From Candidatus Poseidoniaceae archaeon (GTDB lineage Archaea; Thermoplasmatota; Poseidoniia; Poseidoniales; Poseidoniaceae): a stretch of 20,170 nucleotides of DNA. Positions 1 through 7,250 of the stretch are shown here, in pieces; positions within the stretch are counted from its first letter, which is position 1; every line of letters begins with the position of its first letter. A program made the translations under genes and the position numbers. The notes below the pieces were generated by a model, which worked only from the letters and a program-made list of their open reading frames with translations, did no database searches and was not told where the DNA came from. The stretch is taken from contig JAKUNX010000020.1 of NCBI GenBank assembly GCA_022451835.1, forward strand, positions 1-20,170, read 5' to 3'.

Positions 1-2
1 GA

Positions 3-1148
3 GTAACCAGCATAACTGATGCTGAAACACATCAAGATCATCTTTCTCGTTTACAAAATGGCGCTACAGAGTTCTCAGCAGCGTCTCTTGAGGTAGGAGA
101 ATCAACATTGGAATATGCTACAAAGGGTGGATGGACCTATGCTAGAGCAATTCAACAAGCCATGGTAGATATTGCAAACCGGTATGGAGATGATTGTGTG
201 TTCATAGGTGAAGATATGGAGGTTGCAGGTGCATTTGGAATGAATATTGCATTAAAAAACGCTGGTCATGATGATAAGTTGGTTGATATGCCTTTATGCG
301 AAGCAGTCATTGTTCATACTGGAACAGGTGCTGCCTTATCAGGCATGAGGCCAATGGTAGAGATTCAGTTTGGCGGATTTGCAGCGCTTGGATTTAATGC
401 TCTAATCAATAATGCAGCTATGCTTAGATGGCGTTGGGGAGCAGATTGTCCAATGACGATTAGGATTCCTTTAGGTGCAAAAACTCGTTCTGGACCGTTC
501 CATGCCAATATGATTGAATCTTGGTTTGCCAATGACCCGGGAATTATCGTATTAGCACCAGGAACACCGCAAGATGCCTATGATTTGCTTGTAGAAGCAG
601 CTGAAATTAAAGATCCAGTAATCATGTTGGAACATATTGGTTTGTATGGGCTGAGAGGGGGTTTGACCGGATGGGGGCAGAACATTAACCAAAAGGTAGA
701 CACCAAGAAGGTAAATGATGCGATATCAAATAATGAGAATTACAAAATTGGCAAAGCAGAAGTTGTTCGAGGTGGAAGCGACGTTACTCTTGTTACATGG
801 GGGGCAATGTTACACCTCGCAAAACAAGCAGCTGATACTTTGTCTAGTGAAGGGATTGAAGTAGAAATAATTGATTTGCGAACAATCATTCCGTTTGATG
901 CACAAACATGTGTTGACTCAGTAATGCGTACTGGTCGACTAGTAATCTTGCAAGAAGGTCAATGGAGTGGTGGTCTTGGCCACACAATTCAAAGTCGTAT
1001 ATTGGAGTCATGCTTCTACGCGCTTGACTCAGCACCATGTGTAATTGGCGCACTTGATACCCCAGTGCCGTTTTCACCTCCACTTGAAAATCACACTATT
1101 CCGTCACTTGAACATGTCTTAGAAATCCTTAGGACAACCTGTAATTAG
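3..1148 (+). CDS. 2-oxoacid dehydrogenase E1 component, beta subunit (5' end beyond the window)
   Basis: Thiamine-diphosphate E1 beta subunit of a pyruvate or branched-chain 2-oxoacid dehydrogenase complex, which decarboxylates the 2-oxoacid and passes the acyl group to E2 lipoyl domains in the cytoplasm. The protein shows the family pattern in order: GEDMEVAGAFG near the start, DMPLCEAVI, the GMRPMVEIQFGGF stretch, GPFHANMIESWF, PGIIVLAPGTPQDAYDLL, DPVIMLEH, and a C-terminal transketolase domain with LRTIIPFDA and GGLGHTI. The frame is open from base 3 to the stop. The only in-frame start codon before the conserved core is TTG at 108, with GGAGA 7 nt upstream. The 35 open codons before it read like coding sequence, so the gene may start outside the window or be the beta half of an E1 alpha-beta fusion. 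If TTG 108 is the start, the protein is 346 aa. Pyruvate versus branched-chain specificity cannot be told from this subunit. Confidence 0.88.
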   Translation, partial: VTSITDAETHQDHLSRLQNGATEFSAASLEVGESTLEYATKGGWTYARAIQQAMVDIANRYGDDCVFIGEDMEVAGAFGMNIALKNAGHDDKLVDMPLCEAVIVHTGTGAALSGMRPMVEIQFGGFAALGFNALINNAAMLRWRWGADCPMTIRIPLGAKTRSGPFHANMIESWFANDPGIIVLAPGTPQDAYDLLVEAAEIKDPVIMLEHIGLYGLRGGLTGWGQNINQKVDTKKVNDAISNNENYKIGKAEVVRGGSDVTLVTWGAMLHLAKQAADTLSSEGIEVEIIDLRTIIPFDAQTCVDSVMRTGRLVILQEGQWSGGLGHTIQSRILESCFYALDSAPCVIGALDTPVPFSPPLENHTIPSLEHVLEILRTTCN

Positions 1149-1160
1149 AGTCGCTCTAAT
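1144..1160 (+). terminator. Hairpin overlapping the E1 beta stop codon
   Basis: Perfect inverted repeat ATTAGAG-TCG-CTCTAAT, a 7-bp stem with a 3-nt loop. It contains the TAG stop codon and is followed about 14 nt later by a short T-run. It may mark the transcript end of the E1 gene, since a TATA-like box for the next gene follows directly. Its function is inferred from structure and position only. Confidence 0.4.
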
Positions 1161-1182
1161 CTACAAATGAGTAATTTTCACC

Positions 1183-1190
1183 TTTAAACT
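1183..1190 (+). promoter_or_regulatory. TATA-like box upstream of the isocitrate/isopropylmalate dehydrogenase gene
   Basis: TTTAAACT lies about 28 nt before GTG 1214 and 45 nt before ATG 1232. It is the only TATA-like stretch in the 83-base gap. Taken literally, the spacing would fit a leaderless transcript starting at GTG 1214, which adds six residues to the protein. No Shine-Dalgarno site precedes either start. Confidence 0.4.
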
Positions 1191-1231
1191 AATACAGTTT
1201 TGTTCATTTACCAGTGTCTTGTGGCACAATC

Positions 1232-2413
1232 ATGAGCGACTACAACATTGCGATACTACCTGGCGACGGGACTGGGCGAGAAGTAGCGGTTGAAGCTCAA
1301 AAAATACTCGAAACAATTGTTGAAAATACCAATATTGGATTTGAATTTACTGAAATTGCATGCGGTGGTCAAAATTACAAAGAAACCGGAGAGGAATGGG
1401 CAGAAGGGTCATTTGAATTTTGTCGCGATGAGGCTGATGCGATATTCTTAGGAGCTATCGGGCATCCAGGTTCATATTTGCCAAATGGTGATTTGGCTGG
1501 TGGCTCGGTAATCTTAGGATTAAGATCTGGTTTAGATTTGTATGCCAATGTAAGGCCAGTAAAACTTTTTGATGGAGTTATGCATAAAGTCCACGGGAAA
1601 TTTAGACAAATTTGGCAGCCAGATATGGTTGATATGACTATCTTAAGAGAAAACACCGAAGGACTCTATCATTCCCTTTTGAAACGAGCATCTAACCGTG
1701 CTCAAGGATTGGATGAGTATGTTATTCCGGAAGTAGAATTCCCTGATTTACATGGTGAAGTTGTTTATGACCCAAGACCTATCTCATCACATGGTACCGA
1801 ACGATTGGTGAAAATGGGTTTTGAAATTTCAAAGACTAGAAATGGAGCGCCTTCAGACGGAGTAAGTCGTGTTTCTTGTATTGACAAGAGTAATGTCACA
1901 AGAGGCTGCCAATTATTTCGAAGGACGTTTGATGAGGTAGCAGCAAACTATCCTACTATATCTACTGATTATGGTTATATCGATGCATTCACTCAATGGA
2001 TAACTAGAACTCCAGAACATTATGATGTCGTGGTTACATCAAACATGTTCGGCGATATAGCTACAGATTTGGCATCAGTCCTTCAAGGTGGAATGGGTAT
2101 GGCAGGTTCAGGGAATATAGGTGATAAACACGCATTCTTTGAGCCAGTTCATGGCTCTGCGCCAAAGTATTCAGGGATGAATAAGGTAAATCCTATAGCT
2201 TCGGTAAATTCAATTCAAATGATGATGGATTGGCTAGGTAGAAAAAACCATGATCAAGAAATAATTAGTGTAGCATCAGCAATTGAAGAAAGTGTTTCTG
2301 GGCATCTAAAAGAAGGCAAGCATCTAACTTATGATTTGGGCGGCGACTCAACATGTAGTATGGTTGGCGATTTGATTTCACAAAGGTTAGCAAATATACT
2401 CAAAGAAAACTGA
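1232..2413 (+). CDS. Isocitrate/isopropylmalate dehydrogenase family protein (beta-decarboxylating)
   Basis: NAD(P)-dependent beta-decarboxylating dehydrogenase, 393 aa from ATG 1232. Visible motifs: LPGDGTG at the N terminus, LGLRSGLDLYANVRPV (substrate loop and first arginines), RENTEGLY (about 139-146), DKSNV with the catalytic lysine (about 218-222), SNMFGDIATD with the metal-binding aspartates, and HGSAPKYSGMNKVNP (about 307-321). The last motif has Lys, Tyr and Val at the positions that give E. coli isocitrate dehydrogenase its NADP preference. The residues before the first conserved Arg are hydrophobic (I, L), as in isopropylmalate dehydrogenase, while RENTEG is unlike the RELTGG of that enzyme. 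Substrate is therefore open: isocitrate, homoisocitrate, isopropylmalate, tartrate or malate. GTG 1214 is an alternative start; ATG 1232 was chosen because it gives a normal distance to the GDG motif. The stop codon abuts the stop of the convergent gene. Confidence 0.88.
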   Translation: MSDYNIAILPGDGTGREVAVEAQKILETIVENTNIGFEFTEIACGGQNYKETGEEWAEGSFEFCRDEADAIFLGAIGHPGSYLPNGDLAGGSVILGLRSGLDLYANVRPVKLFDGVMHKVHGKFRQIWQPDMVDMTILRENTEGLYHSLLKRASNRAQGLDEYVIPEVEFPDLHGEVVYDPRPISSHGTERLVKMGFEISKTRNGAPSDGVSRVSCIDKSNVTRGCQLFRRTFDEVAANYPTISTDYGYIDAFTQWITRTPEHYDVVVTSNMFGDIATDLASVLQGGMGMAGSGNIGDKHAFFEPVHGSAPKYSGMNKVNPIASVNSIQMMMDWLGRKNHDQEIISVASAIEESVSGHLKEGKHLTYDLGGDSTCSMVGDLISQRLANILKEN

Positions 2414-2671
2414 TTAAAATTTTCTTGGGACGCCAACTGCGCTGGAGTTTTCTAAGTCAATATCGTCTTCTTCTTCATCATCTAGAATAACGGTGATTTC
2501 TTCAGAATTAGATGGGCTTTTCTCAGCCTTAGCTTCCAGTTTTTGGATATGTTGTTGTAGAAGTTCAAACTCAATTTCAAGATCTTCTATTTCATCTCTA
2601 ACAGATTCCATTTTTGTGTGGATTCTTGAAGCGAGTTTCTTCAATTTACGAATGACACGCTTCTCGGACAT
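2414..2671 (-). CDS. Small coiled-coil protein with acidic C-terminal region
   Basis: An 85-aa protein of no recognised family. The first 12 residues are basic (KRVIRKLKK). Residues about 15-50 form a heptad-like, charged coiled coil rich in E, L and K. Residues about 53-60 are Ser/Asn/Pro-rich and 64-74 hold a strongly acidic patch, ending in VGVPRKF. No signal peptide or membrane segment is visible, so it is probably cytoplasmic. It lies 39 bases downstream of the aquaporin gene on the same strand and may be co-transcribed with it. A GGGAGA sequence about 4-9 nt before ATG is a plausible ribosome binding site. Its stop codon directly abuts that of the dehydrogenase gene. That it is a real gene rests on start, ribosome site, coiled-coil composition and tight packing; an opposite-strand frame over the same bases has a composition typical of a shadow. 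Confidence 0.72.
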   Translation of the reverse strand: MSEKRVIRKLKKLASRIHTKMESVRDEIEDLEIEFELLQQHIQKLEAKAEKSPSNSEEITVILDDEEEDDIDLENSSAVGVPRKF

Positions 2672-2710
2672 GATTCTCCCAACCGCCTTCAGTTTTTGAA
2701 TTAAGCCCCT

Positions 2711-3322
2711 CTAATTTTTGGTATTATAGCGGAGTTTTTTGGCAAAAATTGCAGCTATCGAAGAACCCAAAATTGTTGCTGCAAAGTATATTGGTATGGG
2801 ATTAAAACTGCTTGATGCAACATTTGGACCTAATGTTCGAGCAGGATTCATTGATGCACCAGTATATTCACCAAAATAAAATGCCAGTAATGCAACCATT
2901 ACTCCAACGACAACTGCAACAAATAAGTCGTTATCAGTGTGCCAAATGGTGAGGTAAATAGTCAACATTAAGGCGAACGTAATGAAAATTTCAATAATAA
3001 TTCCAAAACTAAGACTGATTGAGAACTCAGTGGCACCATATTCTCCAATTAACAATCCCGCAATTAGAGCTCCTAAAAATTGTCCAGCAAGATATACAGG
3101 TAGCAACCTTCGTTCTAATTCCCCGGTTAATGCGAATGCGATAGATACTGCAGGATTGATATGAGCACCACTATACTTTCTTGAAATTAGTATCACTAAG
3201 CAAACTGCTAAGCCAAATGCAAGAGATACAATTGGTGCGCTATATCCATTCTTGATGGCAAGACATCCAATGAAAACCATAGAAAATGTTCCAATTAATT
3301 CTGAAACAAATTCTTTGCGCAT
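2711..3322 (-). CDS. Aquaporin / MIP family channel
   Basis: Membrane channel for water or small neutral solutes, 203 aa with six hydrophobic segments. Both MIP half-helix motifs are present: SGAHINPAV (NPA at 56-58) and TGASMNPAR (NPA at 159-161), with the conserved selectivity-filter Arg at 162. Loops are short, and the protein is smaller than typical aquaporins (about 220-280 aa). By spacing from the NPA motifs, the other filter positions appear to be Phe36, Ala147 and Ala156. AqpZ has His and Thr at the last two, so this pore may be wider than a strict water channel; this is an ungapped alignment by eye. It is transcribed divergently from the cation exchanger gene and sits upstream of the small coiled-coil gene. 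The combination with an exchanger suggests ion and osmotic balance, as inference only. Confidence 0.9.
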   Translation of the reverse strand: MRKEFVSELIGTFSMVFIGCLAIKNGYSAPIVSLAFGLAVCLVILISRKYSGAHINPAVSIAFALTGELERRLLPVYLAGQFLGALIAGLLIGEYGATEFSISLSFGIIIEIFITFALMLTIYLTIWHTDNDLFVAVVVGVMVALLAFYFGEYTGASMNPARTLGPNVASSSFNPIPIYFAATILGSSIAAIFAKKLRYNTKN

Positions 3323-3368
3323 GGACTGCGCTAAACAAACTAGTTATTTCATTTATCTAAATAGTGTT

Positions 3369-3381
3369 AATTATCATAATT
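3369..3381. promoter_or_regulatory. Palindrome in the divergent aquaporin/exchanger promoter region
   Basis: AATTAT-C-ATAATT is a perfect inverted repeat with a single central base, in the 109-base gap between two divergent genes. It lies about 53 nt from the aquaporin start and 36-57 nt from the exchanger start. A second short inverted repeat, ATTTA-TC-TAAAT, lies just before it at about 3351-3362 and could act as a TATA element on either strand. AT-rich palindromes arise easily by chance, so an operator role is only a possibility. Confidence 0.3.
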
Positions 3382-3417
3382 GTGAATAAGTCATTCTACT
3401 TAGGATTGCCATGACGC

Positions 3418-3423
3418 GGGAGG
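3418..3423 (+). promoter_or_regulatory. Shine-Dalgarno site deciding the start of the cation exchanger
   Basis: GGGAGG lies 8 nt upstream of ATG 3432. It sits inside the longer reading frame that begins at ATG 3411, and favours 3432 as the real start. Confidence 0.6.
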
Positions 3424-3431
3424 TTAAGTTG

Positions 3432-4535
3432 ATGGGAATCCCTCAACTGCTCCAGTTTAACACATTACTGATTTTAGCAACTTTGTTTTTGGCTATAGTT
3501 GGTAGTCAAATAATGTCTGCAAACCTTGGTGGAAGTAATATCATCTATTCAATCATAATTTTATTGCTTGCATTAGGATTGTTGGTCGTATCTGCAGACT
3601 TCTTTATCGAGGGTGCAAAAGGACTTGCTAGAAGAGGCGGTATACCAGAAGTGGTCATTGGTCTTACCATTGTATCAATTGGTACATCTTTACCAGAAAT
3701 ATTGGTTACCTCTACTTCAGCATTGAATGTGGAAAGTAAACCAGAAGTTGCAGATTTCGCAATCGGTGGAATTTTGGGTTCGGTATTAGTTCAAATAACT
3801 TTGATATTGGGTTTTGTTGCCCTGGTTAAAGGTCTCAAAATTAGACCGTCATGGCTTAATCGTGATGGTTTAATCATGATGCTATCTTTGCTTTTGATGA
3901 CCTTTTTCTTAATCAGTGATGAAGGGATTACAAGAATTGAGGGAATAATACTGTCAAGTTTGTACGTGTTCTATATTAGTTGGTTACTTTACAATAGGAA
4001 GGAGATAATGGATCAGGAATCAACAGGAGAAGCAGAATCTATTGAATTAAAGAGCCTTTCATGGTCAGGCGCTGCTTATTTTGTCATGGTTCTAATTGGA
4101 CTCGCATTAGCTGTTTTTGCCGCACATCATCTTGTGGTTAATGCTAGTGATCTAGCATATGAAATGAATATCCCTCATTCGATAATAGGTACCGTGGTAT
4201 CCGGTCTAGGAACTTCATTACCAGAATTAACAATTGCCTTTATGGCTGCAAAGCGTTCACAAGGTGTCGCAATTGGTACATTAATTGGTTCAAATATTAC
4301 AGACCCACTTCTTTCTATTGGTGTTGCAGCAACAGTGCATCCTCTATATCTTACAGAAGCAGGTTCTGACATGATAATGTTAGTTATCTTACCAGCCACA
4401 ATTATCAGTACAGTGGTTGCACTACTATTGATGCGGACCTCATATGAATTTAGAAAATGGGAAGGAATCGCTTTGATTATGTTGTATTTTATTTTCTTAG
4501 CAGTTTGCGAATACTTTAGGCGTGTTGGTTTCTAA
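3432..4535 (+). CDS. CaCA family cation exchanger (sodium/calcium exchanger-like)
   Basis: Integral membrane antiporter of the calcium/cation exchanger superfamily, 367 aa and about ten hydrophobic segments. It carries the two inverted alpha repeats. Alpha-1 reads GLTIVSIGTSLPE followed by AIGGILGSVLVQ; alpha-2 reads GTVVSGLGTSLPE followed by AIGTLIGSNITD. The ion-binding glutamates of both GTSLPE motifs are present (about 89 and 265). In alpha-2 the GSNxxD motif is intact, but alpha-1 has GSVLVQ in place of the usual GSNxxN, so the first repeat has lost its conserved Asn residues. The two halves are joined by a short polar loop (about 188-212). Start 3432 is chosen for its Shine-Dalgarno site; ATG 3411 would add seven residues. 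The exchanged ion cannot be stated: Na/Ca is the family default, but the altered alpha-1 site makes this uncertain. Confidence 0.9.
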   Translation: MGIPQLLQFNTLLILATLFLAIVGSQIMSANLGGSNIIYSIIILLLALGLLVVSADFFIEGAKGLARRGGIPEVVIGLTIVSIGTSLPEILVTSTSALNVESKPEVADFAIGGILGSVLVQITLILGFVALVKGLKIRPSWLNRDGLIMMLSLLLMTFFLISDEGITRIEGIILSSLYVFYISWLLYNRKEIMDQESTGEAESIELKSLSWSGAAYFVMVLIGLALAVFAAHHLVVNASDLAYEMNIPHSIIGTVVSGLGTSLPELTIAFMAAKRSQGVAIGTLIGSNITDPLLSIGVAATVHPLYLTEAGSDMIMLVILPATIISTVVALLLMRTSYEFRKWEGIALIMLYFIFLAVCEYFRRVGF

Positions 4536-4572
4536 ACCATGAAATCTTAACCCCCCACCTTGTCGGAGCATC

Positions 4573-5721
4573 ATGGTCAACTTCAAACTTGATGATATGC
4601 AAGAAGGTCTAAGAGACCTTGCTCATGAATTTGCCCTTGATGAAATAAGGCCAAATGCAGAACACTGGGACGAAAATTCACAGTATCCTAAAGATGCAAT
4701 ATCTGCTGCTCATGATATAGGGATTCTCAATTTACATATTCCGGAGCAATATGGTGGAATGGGTTTAGGTTGTATTGAGGAAGTTTTAGTTAATGAAGAA
4801 CTTGCTTGGGGCGACCCTGGTTTCGCAACCGCTGCATATGCTACGGCTTTGGCTTGTGCTCCATTAATCACTGGTGCTACCGATGAACAGAAAGAAATCT
4901 GGTTGAGAAAAGTGGCTGAAGAAGGACAACTTGCTTCGTATGCGGTTACTGAACCAGGAGCTGGTTCTGATGTTGCCGCTTGCAAAACCACGGCAGTTTT
5001 AGATGGAGATGAATATGTCATTAATGGAGAAAAAATGTGGATTACCGGTGCTGGCTATTCAGATTTCTTCTTCGTATTAGCTAAAACTGATCCAGATGCA
5101 GGATATCGTGGCATGTCAGGATTTATTGTCGAAAAAGATGCTGAAGGCTTTTCCTTAGGTAAAAAAGAAACTAATATGGGTCAAAGATGTTCTGATACAA
5201 GGTCAATTGTTTTTGATAATGTTAGAATCAACAAAGACCAATTAGTTGGCGAAAGTGAATCTGGCGGTTGGATGAACGCAATGAAAGCATTTGATTTGAG
5301 CCGTCCTAATATTGCTGCTCATGCTACAGGATTAGCTAGAGCATCTTACGAGCATGCTCTACAATATTCTAATGAAAGAATGACTTTTGGTAAGCCATTA
5401 CATAAGCATCAGGCAATCCAATTCATGTTGGCGGATATGAAGACAAAAATTGAAGCCTCAAGGATGCTAACTTGGAAATCAGCATTTGAGTCAGATGAGG
5501 GAATTAGAAATACTGAATCTGCGGCTCATGCAAAGCGTTTTGCTGCTGATACTGCTATGGAAGTATCTACTGATGCAGTACAAATTTTCGGTGGATATGG
5601 CTACTCTGAGGAATATCCAGTTGCTAGACTAATGAGAGGCGCAAAGGTAATGCAAATTTACGAAGGCTCTTCTCAGGTTCAACGTATGATTATTGGACGT
5701 GAAATAACCAGCGATTTCTAA
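4573..5721 (+). CDS. Acyl-CoA dehydrogenase
   Basis: FAD-dependent acyl-CoA dehydrogenase, 382 aa, full family length. It makes the alpha-beta double bond in an acyl-CoA and passes electrons to electron-transfer flavoprotein. Motifs in order: IPEQYGGMGLG (54-66), YAVTEPGAGSDVAA (123-136), NGEKMWITGAGYSD (151-164), FGKPLHKHQAIQF (272-284), FGGYGYSEEYPVARLMRGAKV (339-359) and QIYEGSSQVQR (361-371). Glu364 in the IYEG motif is at the place of the catalytic base of medium-chain and short-chain enzymes. No membrane segment. The gene is followed after 24 bases by mocA, suggesting a shared transcript with mocA and xdhC. Chain length or branched-chain preference cannot be assigned; fatty acid, branched-chain or aromatic-side-chain acyl-CoA oxidation are all possible. 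Confidence 0.94.
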   Translation: MVNFKLDDMQEGLRDLAHEFALDEIRPNAEHWDENSQYPKDAISAAHDIGILNLHIPEQYGGMGLGCIEEVLVNEELAWGDPGFATAAYATALACAPLITGATDEQKEIWLRKVAEEGQLASYAVTEPGAGSDVAACKTTAVLDGDEYVINGEKMWITGAGYSDFFFVLAKTDPDAGYRGMSGFIVEKDAEGFSLGKKETNMGQRCSDTRSIVFDNVRINKDQLVGESESGGWMNAMKAFDLSRPNIAAHATGLARASYEHALQYSNERMTFGKPLHKHQAIQFMLADMKTKIEASRMLTWKSAFESDEGIRNTESAAHAKRFAADTAMEVSTDAVQIFGGYGYSEEYPVARLMRGAKVMQIYEGSSQVQRMIIGREITSDF

Positions 5722-5734
5722 GAAATAAGGCCTT

Positions 5735-5740
5735 GAGGTG
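5735..5740 (+). promoter_or_regulatory. Shine-Dalgarno site supporting the TTG start of mocA
   Basis: GAGGTG lies 5 nt before TTG 5746 and matches the complement of the archaeal 16S 3' end. It supports the unusual TTG start of the nucleotidyltransferase gene. No ATG occurs in frame before the conserved LSGGLSTR motif. Confidence 0.55.
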
Positions 5741-5745
5741 TTTTC

Positions 5746-6336
5746 TTGGCAAAATCAATACCAGCGATAATTCTCAGCGGTGGACTCAGTACTCGTCTTG
5801 GAAAGCCTAAGGCTTTAGTTGAAGTTAATGGAAGTACATTGTTAGATCATGCGATAGAAAAGTTGCATAATGTTGGTTGCAGTCCAATTGTAGTTGTAGT
5901 GAATAAGGACTTACAATTTGAGGCACTTATGAGATCTAAAGGTGCGGTTGTAGTAGTAAATAAACATCCAGAAAAAGGACGTACTGGTAGTCTAAAAATA
6001 GGTTTAAACTCAATTTTATCTGAACTTGGAAGAATGCCAAAGTCAGTTATCATGTCACCGATTGATAGGCCAGGTTGGAAATCAAGACATGTAGCAAAGT
6101 TACTCGAATCAAAGGTATCTTCATGCCTTTCTGAAAATGGTAAAAATGGCCACCCTGTGCATTTAGTAAAGAAAGACTTACTTAACGTTTTAAACTCATC
6201 AGATGACACCCCACTTAGAGATTTAGTCAAGTTTGATGCCATAGAAATCGATGGGGGTTTGCTATCGCTAAATATCGATACTCCTGAAGATCTTGAGATT
6301 TTGTTAGATAATTCACAATTTTTTGATACACTTTGA
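5746..6336 (+). CDS. mocA: MocA-type molybdenum cofactor cytidylyltransferase (MobA-like NTP transferase)
   Basis: Nucleotidyltransferase that attaches CMP to molybdopterin to give molybdopterin cytosine dinucleotide, the cofactor of most bacterial-type xanthine oxidase family enzymes. Length is 196 aa, typical of MocA. The N-terminal nucleotide-binding motif is LSGGLSTRLGKPKALVEVNG (10-29). A metal-binding SPIDRPGW stands at 104-111, GHPV at 135-138 and NIDTPEDL at 176-183. The GHPV motif favours MocA over the GTP-using MobA, but the call rests on motifs alone. Start is TTG with a GAGGTG ribosome site. It is followed after 38 bases by xdhC, a common partnership. The likely client is the molybdenum hydroxylase operon about 7.8 kb downstream; no other molybdoenzyme is in the window. 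Confidence 0.85.
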   Translation: MAKSIPAIILSGGLSTRLGKPKALVEVNGSTLLDHAIEKLHNVGCSPIVVVVNKDLQFEALMRSKGAVVVVNKHPEKGRTGSLKIGLNSILSELGRMPKSVIMSPIDRPGWKSRHVAKLLESKVSSCLSENGKNGHPVHLVKKDLLNVLNSSDDTPLRDLVKFDAIEIDGGLLSLNIDTPEDLEILLDNSQFFDTL

Positions 6337-6374
6337 TGCGTAAATAGTATGTGTGAAGAAGATTAGCCCGAGAC

Positions 6375-7250
6375 ATGACGAAGCAGACGCTGGCTTGGGC
6401 AGTAAACAAGCTAGCGCTCAGAAGAAGAGTCGTTATAGCCAGCGTAGTTCAAACCTCTGGTAGTGTTCCTGGAAAGGTTGGTGCACGCTTGGCAGTAGCA
6501 GAATCAAGTGATGGTTTTCACGGCACTATCGGTGGTGCAGGTTTGGAATTAAAAGTGCTAAATCGATGCATAGAGATTCTTGAGAAGCATTTTGAACCAT
6601 TTGGCGAAGTTCAAACATTTGGTTTAAACAAAAGTGCGAAGGGCTATGAAGTACAACCTCTAGATTCACTGTGCGGGGGCCGAGTAACAGTGTCTATTGA
6701 ACTAATTATTCCTCCACCTCATGTTCTAATGATGGGAGGCGGTCATTGCGCAAATTCTCTTGCTAAGACAATTAATTCACTAAATTGGCATCATTCAGTT
6801 ACTGATTCTAGGGAAGAATATTGTAATGTTGAAGCATTTCCTAAAGCATCAGAATTAATCCATTCATCGGTTGGGCAATTTCTAAATAAAGAGAATCAAG
6901 ACTCAATTAATCGGTTTTCTGATATCTTATTACTTGGCCATGATTGGTCTGAAGACCAGCAAAGATTGTTAGGATTACTAAAAATGTGTCAAAATAGTGA
7001 CTCAAATCTGGATGGCAAAACATTTCCACGTATCGGAGTAATTGGTAGTCGAAGTAAATGGCAATCATTTTGTAAAGCAGCAATTGAAGATGGGGTAAAT
7101 AGTCAACTTTTGGAACAAGTAATTTGTCCAATTGGAATTAATATCGGAGCGGAATCGCCTGAGGAAATCGCTATAGCTGTAACTGCTCAAATCCTTTCAT
7201 TATCTAAAGGAGTAACTGTGAGTGACAAAAATTGGCGAGAATCATTGTGA
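6375..7250 (+). CDS. xdhC: XdhC family molybdenum cofactor insertion/maturation protein
   Basis: XdhC-type chaperone, 291 aa, which in characterised bacteria binds molybdenum cofactor and helps its sulfuration and insertion into xanthine dehydrogenase-type enzymes. The N-terminal XdhC/CoxI domain shows SGSVPGKVGARLAV (28-41) and GTIGGAGLE (50-58), with LCGG at about 99-102. A Rossmann-like half begins with VLMMGGGHCANSLA (117-130) and contains IGSRSKW (about 223) and CPIGINIGAESPEEIAIAV. The second Gly of GGGALE-type sequences is replaced here by Ala (GGAGLE), and Arg of SVPRK by Gly; both are mild departures. A TAAATAG sequence at 6341-6347 could be a TATA box for a separate promoter. The stop codon abuts the stop of the convergent oligoribonuclease gene. 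Cytoplasmic. Confidence 0.88.
   Translation: MTKQTLAWAVNKLALRRRVVIASVVQTSGSVPGKVGARLAVAESSDGFHGTIGGAGLELKVLNRCIEILEKHFEPFGEVQTFGLNKSAKGYEVQPLDSLCGGRVTVSIELIIPPPHVLMMGGGHCANSLAKTINSLNWHHSVTDSREEYCNVEAFPKASELIHSSVGQFLNKENQDSINRFSDILLLGHDWSEDQQRLLGLLKMCQNSDSNLDGKTFPRIGVIGSRSKWQSFCKAAIEDGVNSQLLEQVICPIGINIGAESPEEIAIAVTAQILSLSKGVTVSDKNWRESL

Noticed and set aside
3411..3431. ATG 3411 as start of the cation exchanger
   Set aside because: The seven extra codons contain a GGGAGG Shine-Dalgarno site correctly spaced for ATG 3432, so the later start is preferred; the earlier one is not excluded.
5727..5734. AAGGCCTT palindrome between the acyl-CoA dehydrogenase and mocA genes
   Set aside because: An 8-bp palindrome with no room for a loop and no T-run; expected by chance, and the mocA ribosome site follows at once.
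5847..6242. Open frame of 131 codons on the minus strand opposite mocA
   Set aside because: mocA has all family motifs across this stretch; the reverse frame has none.
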